Numbered from the stretch's first letter, positions 46,461 to 58,534 are shown. The stretch: DNA of 64,000 nt from Sebastes aleutianus (GCA_916700875.1 CAKAKS010000068.1:29630028-29694027), one strand, 5' to 3'. Made by a program: numbers and translations. The notes: generated by a model from the sequence alone, not told the origin.

Positions 46461-47734
46461 CGCATGGTAAACACCACTCACATGACTGCAGATTAGATAT
46501 TCAAATGTATGCGTACACAAACAAACAATGAGCTATTGCCTCTATTTCCTCACTATATTCTGATGTTTTTGAGACGTTGAGATTTAAGGAAGTCCATATT
46601 CCCTTCTTGTCTTCTCTTCTGTGTCATCTTGCTTGTGCCGCGATTTCCCTGCTCTGTGTTGCAATTTCAACATTTCAATATTTCATCTAATATTTCCAGA
46701 GCAGAGAGCAGTGTTGCTGAATTATTTAGCACCAGCGGAAAAAAATCTGGGTGAAGAAAGTCTGACACACTAATACACAAACACACAATACTGATATACC
46801 CGCACAAACACACTATAGATTTATGACTGTGGCTGTGGACTTTAGCCAGTGAGAAGTGTGAAATGGTCATTCTTGAACTGTGACCTGGGAAGGAGAGAGG
46901 TAGATCAATCAGGAGAACTGATCCCCCTTGTGCTATAATCACCATCCACAGCCCTGTCCTGGGGCTGATGGATGACCACTCTCTAACCTATCTTCTCTTT
47001 CTCATCCACACACGCGCGTACTGTACACACACCAACCGACGCACGGTTACCTATAAATCAGGACGACGCAGACAGGGCTCTTGGTCACTTCCTAAGGCGA
47101 GCATTGTCATGGATATGTGACATTTTCTGAGGGTAGATTGAGGAATCCTGCAGGAATTTAATTTAGCTTCTCTCAATACACCATCGGCAGCTTGTGCGTG
47201 TGTCGTGTTTGTGCTCACAGGCAGCGTGACGGCCTTTGTGCGCCTGCCGGAAGCATCATTTTGGCCTTTATGCACATGGGCACCGTTTGAATGAATCATC
47301 TCTTCCCTCATATGGTTCCCTCGTCTCACTTCTGATTCTGAGTGAAGCAGATGAGAGGGAGAATTAGGGACATATGCTGTGCTGCCCTGACTGTTGCCAT
47401 TCTTCCATCGCCACCAAAGAGGGGGCAGGTTATTATTGGGACCGCTGTATTTATAAAGGGGGGGCTTGTGGGAAGTAAAGGAAAAGAATTAGGGAAATAG
47501 AAAGAAAAGGAGGCGTGAGAGCTGGACAGATAGCGAGAAAGGTAAAGAAGCAGAAGGGAAAACTTTAAATGAATATTTCACCCTCAGACTATTTGTATAT
47601 CAATAATTCACCACGTGTTACCTTAAAATCTTGAAGAAAACTTCATCCTTGATGAAATGAGGTTAATGAAGTCCAAGTTTAACAACAGCAAAACTCTCAT
47701 GCACTTCTTGTCCAGACTCAACCCTGTCTCCTAC
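46461..47734. other. Unique noncoding sequence
   Basis: No gene or repeat recognised. Short CA-rich stretches lie near 46770-46812 and 47008-47032. A purine-rich patch is at about 47475-47560. Confidence 0.35.
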
Positions 47735-48130
47735 AAGATAATTACGTTCCCATACAAACTACATTCTCAATTATGTTTCAAGGAAAACATTTGTTAAACA
47801 GTTTTAAAAATGCAACAAAACTACTTGGTTAGATTTAGTAAAAACATCACGGTTTGGCTTAAAATGACTGTTACAAATATTAAGCTAAAGACATAAATTA
47901 AAATAAGTGAATGATGACTTTAGTTTCACACGGGACACGAACAGCGGTCTCCTGGTTGAAAGTCCTGTGTTTGTTTGACCTGTCCACCACCCCATCCTCC
48001 CGCGGACTATCATTACAAACCTATTTGTGATATGTCAAAAACAAACGATAAAATACAAAATACGTTTCCCTTGAACTGTTATTCACAATGCAGTTTCATC
48101 GTATGAGAAAGTAACATTTAGGAGACAGGG
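47735..48130 (+). mobile_element. Dispersed repeat R2, copy with core
   Basis: CAAAACTACTTGGTTAG, ACATCACGGTTTGGC, GGGACACGAACAGCGGTCTC, GTTGAAAGTCCTGTGTTTG, CTATTTGTGATATGTC and AACATTTAGGAGACAG match 1640-1930 and 6800-7105. Non-coding. Confidence 0.75.
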
Positions 48131-49244
48131 CTGCCAGAGTCGCGCATGCATGTGCAAGCATGAGACGGTAGTGGAGGAATTGTTTTAAATAGTACAATTT
48201 TGGCGAAAATGCATATGTTTGGGAAGTAGTGAGCATACAGCGGGATAGACGAGACTTTGATTATACTGCACGAGTAATGTGAGAGTTTTTAAATGCATTT
48301 TTGATATGGTATTGCTGTTGTCAAACGCGGCCCCAATTTACTTCAATTCATCAAGGACTTAATCCGTCTTTTGATTGAGTAATTGATATACAAATGGTCA
48401 TTTTTCCTTTAAGACGCGATATAAAAGTTGTTATAAAGAGAGCGAGAAATTACATGCTGCAAGAAAATAATAAAAAAAGATAGAGTTAAAAAAAAAAAGT
48501 TATTTCAAACTGCGATAGGCTGCACAAAACCAACTATAATCAAATTCTAACATTCTGATGATTCAGCCTCCTAACACTATAACTAAGCGAGGCAGAAAAC
48601 CATTTTTTTTTACCGAGGAAACAAGTGTACATTATGAAATCAATCATCCTCGATTACTGTATTTGAAATTGTAAAGCTGACAGGCGGGGAAAGAGTACAA
48701 TCAGTATTTCTTTGCTTGATTACATCCCTTCAATCAAACGTATTCACCGAGATCGCCAAAAGCTGCGCTGATGGAGGTGAGATGAAAAGGAAATAGAGAC
48801 TGCCCACTGCCCTCCAGCAGGATTACAGGAAGGGGAAAAGTGCTGCGGAGGTAGATTTTGTCGTCAGGTTGACACTGAAATAGTGCAGTGGAGAGTTAAG
48901 ATGTCATGGTTTTACTGAAAGGCGGTGTTTTACTGTCCTTTCTGGTTGGAATTTTAAAGCCTGTTTCACCTCTGACCTCACACAGTATCACTGATGGGTG
49001 TGGTTAGATGTGAGCTAAAAAAACACCAAGATGTTCAGAGAGGTTTAGTTGCTTTTTAGATGCTCCGTGTGCAACACTTTCATGGTTTGTAGCAGCATGC
49101 ATCGTGTGTGTCTGCCACAATGTTTGACAGACCACAGTGGTAGTATCAAAGTCAGAAATGTCAAGACCTTTTAAGGTCAAGTACATCTGTTTTACAAGGA
49201 TAACTTTAATTCTAACTTTCACTCTGATTCTTTTAGGGCACTTT
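48131..49244. other. Unique AT-rich noncoding sequence
   Basis: No gene recognised. Several A-runs (48480-48500) and TTTTTTTTTACC near 48605. A short minus-strand frame near 49004-49249 has no signature. Confidence 0.35.
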
Positions 49245-49775
49245 AACAAGCCCTAGTGCGTTTGACTAGTCCGAATCGGAGTGAAATGTATGCTTTTGGT
49301 TCGTTTTCTATTTAGTCTGGTTCGGTTTCTAAGTGCACAAATTAAAGTGGACCAAATCAAAACAATAATTTGCTGAGGGGCGTGTACGAAGGAGTGAATT
49401 AATCTTTTTTGTCTCGAGAGCTGCCACCTCTCGGCAGGGGATCGCAGACTTTGATATATTTCTGATGAAGTTTTTTCACTTCGACTCGGCACTGATCTAC
49501 CGTGCGCATGAATCCCTTCTCCTGTTTTTGTGGACTTTATTTAGCATCATTGTGTATGTTCTCTTCGGCTCAGATGTCAAGCAAACATCGGACTTCTGCA
49601 GAAGTCCAGGTCCGTCCTCTCCCACTCATGTTAACCTGTCGTTTACCTGTGTTTCATCTCAACAAATGGCCACCTGCGTTTTGGTTCGCTTGGAAATGGT
49701 TGTTTTGGTCCTCAACAGAGTACGATTACTGCATTCACAACTACCAAAACGAACCGCACCAGAATATGATTAAAA
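49245..49775. mobile_element. Transposon-like remnant R14
   Basis: TTTTGGTTCGTTTTC near the left end and CCAAAACGAACCGCACC near the right end are inversely related, and AAAGTGGACCAAATC on the left and TTGGTCCTC on the right fit the same inverted arrangement. The segment resembles a dispersed fish DNA transposon. The two overlapping frames (93 and 102 codons) are not recognisable as transposase. Confidence 0.4.
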
Positions 49776-50100
49776 TTGATTAAATATTGGCTTGTGTAAG
49801 CTCCTTTAATTTAATTACTAAAGCCCTGAAAAATTATTTTCTCAATGAACGTCTTAGTATGAGCGACGGGGTCCTACATGAACATTTTCTGTTAAAATTA
49901 CAAATTTGTTTGCTTCTTTAATGGCTGGGCTCAGTTGGAAACTGATTGGTGTATTAAAATTTATAACATCACCTTAGTTGAGCAACATTTGAATCAAAAT
50001 GTGATGACAGTTGTGGGGTTGTTTTTCCATGCCAATGCCATTTATCAATTTGCACAGCTGAGATATATCCTAAATCTCATCTTAAATTCAATTTTTATTG
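49776..50100. other. AT-rich noncoding sequence
   Basis: Nothing recognised apart from AT-rich DNA leading into the LINE tail. Confidence 0.35.
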
Positions 50101-50310
50101 TATATTTATTTATTCATTTATTTTTTAAATCTATTTTAAAGCAGTTGGTATGTACATAGAGATTTGTAAATACGGTGTTTTTCGTATGTACCTCGTGTCT
50201 GTTTTGTGTGAGTGATGCACGTTTTTTGTGATCTATGTAAATTGCTTCTGTAACACCTCAATTTCCCTTTGGGGATCAATAAATCTATCTATCCATCCAT
50301 CTATCCATAG
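50101..50310 (+). mobile_element. LINE 3' tail with ATCT/ATCC microsatellite
   Basis: CAATTTCCCTTTGGGGATC followed by AATAAATCTATCTATCC and CATCCATCTATCC (50260-50310) is a typical truncated LINE end. The preceding 100 bases, with GTACCTCGTGTCTG and TTGCTTCTGTAAC, fit a LINE 3' untranslated region. Compare 28430-28580 and 39040-39160. Confidence 0.65.
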
Positions 50311-50699
50311 GACTGTCAGTCAAGTGTGACCAAAAATATCCATATTCTGATGTTTGTTTCAGAGTTGAGTGTTAAACTTCTACTAGATCATAACCAGTGT
50401 TGCTGATTTAGTCATGAATAATTATTGTTACTGAGTAATAGGTAAGATCAGAAACCAAGTTGTTTTAATTGCCTACATTTAACAATATCAATGTCTGATA
50501 ATGGTTTTGTCAAACTATCTAATTTCGTAGCGGATGGATTTACATGATTTAAATTGAGTGATTTGTGTGAGCCCATTTGGCGCCATTTCACAAACTCTCT
50601 GTTAGCTGAGAAAAAGCTCTCCTAATCCAGACCTACTCCAGGACCACACTGCATTAGCACACTGACTGGTACCTCACTATCGACTCTCGCCAGCTTGGG

Positions 50700-50705
<6 letters not shown>
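50311..50705. other. Unique noncoding sequence
   Basis: Nothing recognised. Confidence 0.35.

Positions 50706-50740
<35 letters not shown>
50706..50740. repeat. (GT)n microsatellite
   Basis: A pure run of about 17 GT units. Open frames through it on both strands are artefacts. Confidence 0.95.
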
Positions 50741-50743
<3 letters not shown>

Positions 50744-51489
50744 AGTGTCTTCCAGGGCGTCTGATCAACTCTCTAGAGCTGAGCTGCATACCGCGATCAA
50801 TACCTGGCCTCCGATACCATCCTTCATACACTCAGCGATGTCTGAGGCAGGGCCCTCTCTTTCTCTTTGTCCTTCAGCCTTTATTCTGCAGCCTGTAATA
50901 CAGCTGGCTTTCACAAAGAGAATCCCAGCATCATAATAAGCTGTATTATCATCCAGCTCACCGGGAATTCATGGGGAGCCTCTCACTCTGCCGTCGTTTC
51001 TTTTATTTTCCTTACTCTTCTATCTCCCTGTGCATTATTTTACCTCTTTCTCTCTCGCTCCCTCGCCGCTTCCATTCTCCCTCTCTCTCTTTCTCTCTAC
51101 CTATTACTGATGAGTCGATTTCACGATTCACTGATGCAGAGAGGGTACAGTAGAACATGCGGTGTGCGAGTGTGAATAACAATAGCTGTCTATGCCTCAT
51201 AAGAGAAACCATAATTACATGCACTGGCACAAAATCACATGCCTCATAAAAGCACAAATGGTCATTTCAGCTGAAAGAAGTGGCTGTGTTGTTGTGGGCG
51301 ATGTCTGCTAATTATGTTTGGAAATCACCAAAGGTGACTCATGTTTTATTAGCGGTCTTGAGTAATCAAGCCATTGTTTGTGCTTTATTTACTTGTATTT
51401 TTTTTATTTTTGAAGACAAGATAACAGTATTTTACGGAATATTCTTGCATGCAAATGCTCTTATTATTTCCCCCTGCTTCTGTTTTCCT
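50741..51489. other. Unique noncoding sequence, pyrimidine-rich part
   Basis: CTCTCTCT-rich DNA lies at about 51040-51110. The frames of 60 to 102 codons here overlap on both strands and are not protein-like. Confidence 0.35.
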
Positions 51490-51690
51490 TCTGTTTATAT
51501 GTGCCCCATAGACGGAAATTAGCGCCGTCATTAGCTTTGCATAAAAAAGAGCAAATCTTCATGAATTATATTCTTGATGCTTTGGCGTAATCAAATCAGA
51601 GCATCTTCATAATACCCAACTGGATTCATTTTCCTCATTTGTGCTGAATGAATCAATATTTGGATCTGTAATTGAAGTGGGAGTAATGGA
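51490..51690. promoter_or_regulatory. Candidate conserved noncoding block
   Basis: Repeat-free and AT-rich with ordered motifs: GGAAATTAGCGCCGTCATTA, GCTTTGCATAAAAAAGAGC, CATGAATTATATTC and GGCGTAATCAAATCAGAGC. This combination of homeodomain-type cores, an octamer-like TTTGCATA and low repeat content is typical of developmental enhancers, but conservation cannot be seen here. Confidence 0.25.
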
Positions 51691-52730
51691 AGTGCAGTGC
51701 AGAGAGAAAACGCTTTAACAATATATATCGCTGCACACACACACTAACACACACTACGTGCTCTCATCCCAGCTCGGTTCAAGGCTTACTGCTGAATTGA
51801 GATGAGCGTTGAAATTAGTCGACTTATCGTCTGTTGCCATAGAAATGTAAATCACCTCGTCTAGCAGCACAACAACATCTGCAAAACACATGTGAACGTT
51901 ACTCGTAAACACCGTCTCTCTGTTATACATGCAATATAGAAAAGAGGTAAAATAATACAGAGGAGGCTGTGCAGGAGGTGGTCGAGGCAAAAATTCAAAA
52001 ACAAGCTTTTGGAACTGTTGAGCAGACATCAGAGAAGCAATTAGGCTATTGGCTCATTTTTGTCATTACATTTCCAAAGGTTGTTTTTGAGCAGTGATGT
52101 AGGCGCGCTGTTTCAACACCTATTCAACGTGTACGTGCTTGCTGGGTTGCTTTGTTTGTCTCCAGCTATTTGAGAGAGGGCTGCAGAGTGGGTTATTACG
52201 CCACCATTGTCCAGGTAGAAGGGCTGTCAAAAAGACCCTAAAGAAATGTTTCCCTGACATTGAAAAAAAAAAAAATGTTTCCTGTCTTGTGGACGACTCA
52301 GTGGTGGGGCATTGAGAGAAAGGTCACAGAGCTGATGGTGTGAGCAGCAAAATCTGTCTGTTTTTTTTTTGCAATTTCAAATACCCAAATCGCACTGAAA
52401 GCAACTGATGTGTTCTCGCCCCCAGGCGCACATGTAAACATGTGTTCACATGAGGCTGAGGCTGAATGGAGCACTCACCCTGCCACTCTCTTTCTTTTCT
52501 CTCTCTTCATCCCCGCTGTGCTACTTGAAGCCATCACGATGTGTTTACAGTCTCTTGCTGCTTTCTCTCCATCGTAACCGTCCTTCAGGTTTACTTTGAC
52601 CTGTCGCTCCTCTTCTGGCTTCTTTCTGGATTTGCCTCCGTTCATTCTCCATTGTTTGCTCTCTCTATAACTGTGACCTTCTCTCTCTTTCATCCCCAGC
52701 TCGCCTTCATCCAGATCACCCGTATCTCTA

Positions 52731-52733
<3 letters not shown>
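51691..52733. other. Unique noncoding sequence
   Basis: No gene recognised. A run of A lies at 52263-52274 and a T-run at 52362-52370. Pyrimidine-rich CTCTCTT tracts occur near 52480-52510 and 52670-52695. Confidence 0.35.

Positions 52734-52773
<40 letters not shown>
52734..52773. repeat. (TG)n microsatellite
   Basis: A pure run of 20 TG units. Confidence 0.95.
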
Positions 52774-52774
<1 letters not shown>

Positions 52775-52863
52775 CACAGAAGATCCTCTTGGTGACATTT
52801 GAAGAGGCTTGTGCGTTGTGACTCTGGCTTATTGTTATGGAACGGTGCTGCTCCATGCAGCTA

Positions 52864-53170
52864 CTAGAGGTCGACCAATAGTGGATGTTTGAAGCCCGAT
52901 ATAATAACGATAGTTTGGAACTCTTTGTACTTCCTGGTTCACGACAAGGCCTATTGAAAGAGGCTAGGTCACGCGTCATCAACGCGTCATATCTTTGGGG
53001 TACAACACATGCGCAGTAAAATCTGGTCTGCACTCGCCGAAATTGAGCCAATCGCAACGCACGCCCGCAGCTTCAGTTACGGTGCGCATGTGTTATACCC
53101 CATACCCCAAGACCCGTATCCGCCCGTGTCCCAGCCTCCTCCAATAGGCCTTCGTTCACGAGTAGGCATT
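52864..53170. mobile_element. Fold-back element with long imperfect inverted repeat
   Basis: The arm at 52933-52965 (GGTTCACGACAAGGCCTATTG) pairs with 53133-53165 (CAATAGGCCTTCGTTCACG). A second inner pair, 52993-53015 (GGGGTACAACACATGCGCA) with 53083-53111 (TGCGCATGTGTTATACCCC), continues the same stem. The whole would fold into a hairpin of about 230 bases. The left edge, CTAGAGGTCGACCAATAG, resembles a transposon terminus. Non-coding. Confidence 0.65.
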
Positions 53171-53523
53171 GATTTCGTGGGTTATATACGAATTACAGTG
53201 CATTACTTTTCATAGGTATAGCTACGAACAGCCTGCACACACATATACACACAGAGACATGCACTAACACACACAATTTGACATTTTTGCAGACATACAG
53301 TACAGGCTGAAACTCAAAGTAATCCAGACTAGTGTTTTTCTGATTATTTGCACACTGAGATATCTACAGCTCTCTTCCTCTTCCTCCTAACACACACATC
53401 CACTTCTCTGAGAACTCTGTCAACATATAGTGCAGAGCTTGACCAAGCAAGACTCCCCCAGGCCTAGGACGATGGAGTTGAATTAACTGCGAGCACCAAA
53501 GACCTGGGGACAGAGGACACACA

Positions 53524-53531
<8 letters not shown>
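53171..53531. other. Unique noncoding sequence with CA-rich parts
   Basis: Nothing beyond short CA-rich stretches near 53238-53275. Confidence 0.35.
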
Positions 53532-53585
<54 letters not shown>

Positions 53586-53612
53586 CGCACACACACACAC
53601 ACGCACACACAC
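53532..53612. repeat. Long (CA)n microsatellite with CG interruptions
   Basis: About 40 CA units with three interruptions of the CACG type in the right half. The Val/Cys repeat frames on the minus strand are artefacts. Confidence 0.95.
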
Positions 53613-54010
53613 GGAGCAGTAGAAAGATACAGAACTGCAGATTTCATTCCCCTATAATGTGATCCATTGTGATGCAGACTCACGAGCACACTAAACTTTC
53701 CATGGATCATCACATTCCCTCTCATTAAGGGACAACAGGATGACAACAATTGTAACCGTCCTCTGCCTAAAGAGCACAAACACAGAGTGACACGCTGCCG
53801 TCAGTGTTTTCCTCGCACTGTAATCTCCGCTGGCTGCTGCCTTTATAATAGGCTGACGGAAGACAAATAATTGCTTTGAGGGGAGCTGAGCTCGGCCCTA
53901 ATTCAATCTTCTCACCACCCAAATCCCCACTCAAACACACTAATGCACATTAATGAGATTTCATAGCTCTTAATGGGAGACAATGGTGGCGCCTGTGCAG
54001 TTGTTGTTTT
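53613..54010. promoter_or_regulatory. Unique block, part candidate conserved noncoding
   Basis: From about 53830 the sequence is repeat-free with GCCTTTATAATAGGC, GACAAATAATTGCTTTGAG, CCCTAATTCAATC, GCACATTAATGAG and GAGACAATGGTGGC, mixing homeodomain, SOX and TCF-type motifs. It is a weak candidate for an enhancer. Nothing else is recognised. Confidence 0.25.
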
Positions 54011-56000
54011 TTTGCTTATGTGTTTGACTTTATCGGATGTGTGCGGTGTCTGTCTGGTCTAAATCTGTTTTCATTAGCTGTTGCAGGAGCTCATGCGTAC
54101 TTATGCAGCTGCTGCGGGGAAACATGCACAGTGAGAGTACATACTATATCCACTGGGTGTCAAGGAGAGCACACACAAACATTTGAGGGCCTTTTGGACT
54201 GACTCTCTCTCTTTTGTCCTTGGTGGATGACAATGAAGCTAGATAACTGAAAGCGTTAATATTTATATATATAGGTGGAGGATCCGTAGTATGGGAATGG
54301 GTGTCAAGTCTCCTTTAAGTTATGGAGTCATTAACATGGCATTCCCCGTTGCACACGGTGATTTACCAGGACTTTGGCACACTATGCAAATCAAATGAAC
54401 ACCATTGGGTGGGCAGGGCCAGTATCTAATACACAACGAGGCTCCGGAGTGTAAACTTATGACTTGACCTCTGCGTTTTGTTCACTCATAAGCTCAGCCA
54501 CATATGCAGTACACACCTGCACAGAGATGGTAAAACAATCACTCCGGCCATCAGTTAATGACTCCCTTTACACCTGGCATTAAAATGTGTCTCGTATTCA
54601 GATTGTATCTACATATAATTTAACCTGATTACATTTACACTTGGTGTTAATATGATTCTCCACTGTCCACATTGAGATCAAATCGCTCTGTCTGAAACGG
54701 TTGAGAGGAAGGCTGCATACGCACAGGCTTGCAGATGAAATAAGTGGTACGTATATGCGTGGACACATTAGTCTCATAATGCCTTCGTTAAGGAGGAGAG
54801 AGCCCGCAAACATGACTTTGAAGTAAGCCAACATCTGCACTCGCACACAGAGAGGGATGAGGAGAGGAGATGCTGAACTCAGACAGAGCGGTGGCGGTGA
54901 TCTCTCTGGTTATGGCAATCCAGTGACCCGAGGAGCGCCGAAAGCGCACTGAAGGTTGAGCCCTGTACTGGAGGCAGCAATACAAACTATTGCCTTTTTA
55001 ATAAAGAAGTCAGGCAATCATTTTCCTTGTTCCATCATTTCTGTTAGCAACCATGATCTGATTTTATGCTGCACACGACATGAGTCTGTGAACGGCGAAA
55101 GTGAAAGTAGTTGGTTACCTCGCCTTCAGCTCTTCATCTAACAGCTCACTGTGGCTGCTCCTGACTCTTCCATTACTCCCTGCAATATTTCAAACTGATC
55201 TGCTGTCAAAAAAATGCCAAAAATGACTGTTGTCTTTTTTTGTGAATGCAGTTTTGATGAACGATAGCGGTCAGTGTCAAGCTCACTGACAAAACACGTT
55301 GCATTTCCTGTGACTACTTCATAATAAACGTCACCTTGTGTTTTGGCAGTTAAATGATTTTAATGTGAAGCTGCAGCAGTAGGACATGTTCGGTTTGCAT
55401 TACCTATAACTTAATACAGCATTTTCTCCAGGAATGTCGCCACAGACAGATATCTAAATATTGCAGTACCTTCATCAGTGGGCCACTGGCTCAATCATCA
55501 TTGTGCTACCTCATTCAACGACAGATAGGGACTCTAACAGATATCTATTTAAATGAAAATCTTTGAGATTATTACTTTAAATCATAAACCCAGCTCATAA
55601 CCCTCCAGTAGGTCCTTTATTCAGCTTTCTTCACTGTTCATTGTTACAGCGTCTCTCTTTCTGAGTACTGATGAAAGGAGCTGGCTGGCCTTGGCTGCAG
55701 TTATAGACTGAAGAGAGTGAATTATTTGCCTGACTTCTCTCATATCAGCTTGCGTGTCTTGTAAGGCAAAGAACATATACATACATTTTGTCCCATGTTG
55801 AGTTTCTGTGTGCTCTCTTACTTTGTGCATCAACCTTCACCTCACCTAACAACTCTGCTCCTCTGGTTGTCTGTCTTTGTCTTTTGTCTCCTCCCTTTTC
55901 CACTTCAGCTTCTTTTCTGTTTCTACATCCAAAGCATACGGGATTAATTGATTCTTAGAAGGACATGCTTGTGTTAGTGTGGCTGCTTTAAGTTCAGGTC
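54011..56000. other. Unique noncoding sequence
   Basis: No gene or repeat recognised in 2 kb. Short frames of 60 to 82 codons overlap on both strands. Confidence 0.35.
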
Positions 56001-57142
56001 TAAGGGGCCGTTCACATGCCCGCGTCTTTAGCGCGCTCAAATCCATTGTTGTCAACGTAGACATGCTGTCAAAGAAAACCTTGACTGGGCCAGTTGGGTT
56101 CAGTTTCTCTACCAGACTTTGAATAATTTTCAATTAAAACACACTTTGGAAAGAAGACAGACTTCAGAATGCGATGTGAATAGTTTTACTGTAGTTTAAA
56201 TACAGAGTACAGATAAAACGAGTAGATGGTCTCGAGAGCAGGCAACCGAAGCAACTTCAGCAGGGCTTCGTCTTTTATGCGTTACCTGAAGTCACGCCTC
56301 TTGGTAGGCTCCTCCGCCCTATTTTCTTTTACGTTTCTGGGCTACTTTGGACACCATTATGTTTTAGGTTCTGGGTTTTTCCATTAGCTCTATGTACTTT
56401 TCCGTCCTCTAAGCTGTTAGGCTTTTACCCTTTCTGGCTACCTACTTGGACTCAAGTGTTTCTAGGCTGCTGTAGTTACAGCACTGAGTTCCTGCTTGTC
56501 CCCCATCTGTTCCTTATTTTCTGTCACCATTATCTTCTTGGTGGGTGCTTGGATACAAAAATTAAGTGTTTATTACAGAAAAAGACAGTTATTAAATGAT
56601 TTATTTGATTTCATCCTACCAATGTTAGCATACATGAAGCTGGAATTTAGTTTCCACAACTCGGCAGGCACGCTCAAACGCGGGAGTGAGGCCGTCTCGG
56701 AACAGACAATCACAGCCCGCAGATATCTTTTCTTCCTTCCGTAAATCATCCTACGGTAAATATGGAAGGGTAGTTAATCATTTTAGTGCAGGACTACTCA
56801 GAGCTTTATGATCTGTCCCACGGACTACGTTACTTGCGTCACCCTTTCTGTCCAAGAACATCACAACATCCGGTTGAAAGGTCAGCCAGACTGACAAAGA
56901 GAAATGGAGCACTAAAGCTACTGTGAGGGATTTACGGCGCTGGAAATCCATTTATCTTTGTTTTAACTTTGTTTAGTTTAGATATTGAGGCTTTTACTGC
57001 TAAATTACTGCAACTTCATTATCGTCACCACATCACGCAGGTTTTGAGTGCTTACTAACGGCAGGCGCGACAGTAGCGCAACCTCCGAAGCAACAAGGAT
57101 AAAAGGATGCGCGTTTTAGACGTGGCATGTTTACGGCCCCTA
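56001..57142. mobile_element. TIR-bounded element R15 with internal unrelated segment
   Basis: The left end TAAGGGGCCGTTCACATGCC and the complement of the right end (TTAGGGGCCGTAAACATGCC) are inverted repeats, followed on both sides by an ACGC-type CGTCT motif. Left and right parts (56001-56100 and about 56660-57142) are GC-richer and TE-like, whereas 56105-56640 differs in composition and may be a later insertion. No transposase seen. The terminal type is compatible with hAT, but no 8-bp duplication is visible. Confidence 0.65.
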
Positions 57143-57640
57143 ACCCGTCACATTAGCTCTGAGGCTTAGCCAGCTCGGCCTCAGTGCCCATTGCTGCAGG
57201 AATCATTACACACTCACACAAAAGACCCGCAAACAGGAGTCACACACCGTACCAATCACTGTTGCTCTAACTGAGCTATTAGGCAGCGCTGATAGCTAAA
57301 GCATAAACCCACTGCCTCGCCCCAGAACCATTACGCCAGATGTGTTCGTGTGCATGTGTGTGTGTGTGTGCAACATAGGTAATGCTCTTCTGACTCCTTT
57401 GCTGAGTCCACAGCTTCATCATCATTAGGCTGCTGCAGTGATAAGACAAAACGATAGAGGGATGAGGAGAGAGAGAAAGTGATTTGGTTCTGCAGCAGAA
57501 GTATCAAGGGGATTACCTTCACAACTCCCACCTACCTAATAGACTCTCTCACCAGGTCTAATGACACACGCGCTACTTTTTTGAGCATTCACGGCAGGCC
57601 GCGTTGATGGTCCCTCACAAAAATATAATTGAGTGCTAAC
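57143..57640. other. Unique noncoding sequence
   Basis: Nothing recognised apart from a short GT run at 57351-57370. Confidence 0.35.
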
Positions 57641-57960
57641 ACTACCTTTTGGTTTATTATCATCAATGCCAAATACACATATGTGGCTCAGAGATGGAGC
57701 TAAAATGCAATTACAGAACTTTCTTTTTTCGCGCTCATCCTTTTTTCCTCCACCCCCCTTATTTCTCTCCTTTCTAATCTTAGCCGCATTGCTCTTATCT
57801 GATCCGCCTTCATTAACAGCGCAGCCTCGTTAGGGTTCCTCGAAACGTTAATCTCGTTACGAACAATCAAAGCGGCTCCGAGACGGCCTCCGCCGCGCAA
57901 AGAACAGAGAACAATGGCAAAGTTGTTCCTTTTTGAAACTCTTCTCATCTTTACTTCCTT
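57641..57960. promoter_or_regulatory. Candidate conserved block with SOX/TCF-type motifs
   Basis: Repeat-free. AACAATCAAAG (57862-57872) combines SOX-like and TCF-like cores, and GAACAATGG (57909-57917) faces TTGTTC (57923-57928) as an inverted half-site pair. CCTTCATTAACAGC and CGTTAATCTCG add homeodomain-type cores. Overlapping short frames on both strands are not protein-like. Confidence 0.3.
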
Positions 57961-58534
57961 TGTGTGTTTCTTTTCTTTTCATTTTCTTTATAAATTTCAG
58001 ACATTTTGCTCCTCGGAGTATCTTGTATGAGTCGGCATGTTTGGGAACAGTGTCCTGCTAGAGAGATCTTTAACACTGTTGCTAAAACCACAAGCCCACC
58101 CTAAATTAAATATGTTGCTGCATTACATCTGGGATAAAAAGGTGAGAGTGAGAAGGGTAACTTGGAAGATACTGAGCCTGTGAGGGATAAAGTGTGTGTA
58201 CTTTCATTACCATATTCATCAAGGTTGTTTTTAGCCTTGATTCTTATCTCGTGTCATTAGCCCGGCTACATGCTACCAGTCCTTGGGAGCGACCTCTCTG
58301 TTTTCTCCTCTCCTTCCTCGCCCTCCTTCTTCTTTTATCTCTACGGAAACAGGCAGTGACATCGTGCTGATGTTCAGACCTTCCATCATAAAGCTGATTG
58401 GTTATGGCGCTTGACAATGATTGGATTTTAATTGATTAGTCACAACCTAATTGGCTGATAGGCAGCAGCTTAATGAGAATGAGAAGACTTGAAGGCAACT
58501 TAGCCTCAGTCTTCATCTGTAGCACTGAAGGAGA
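57961..58534. other. Unique noncoding sequence
   Basis: Nothing recognised. Confidence 0.35.
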
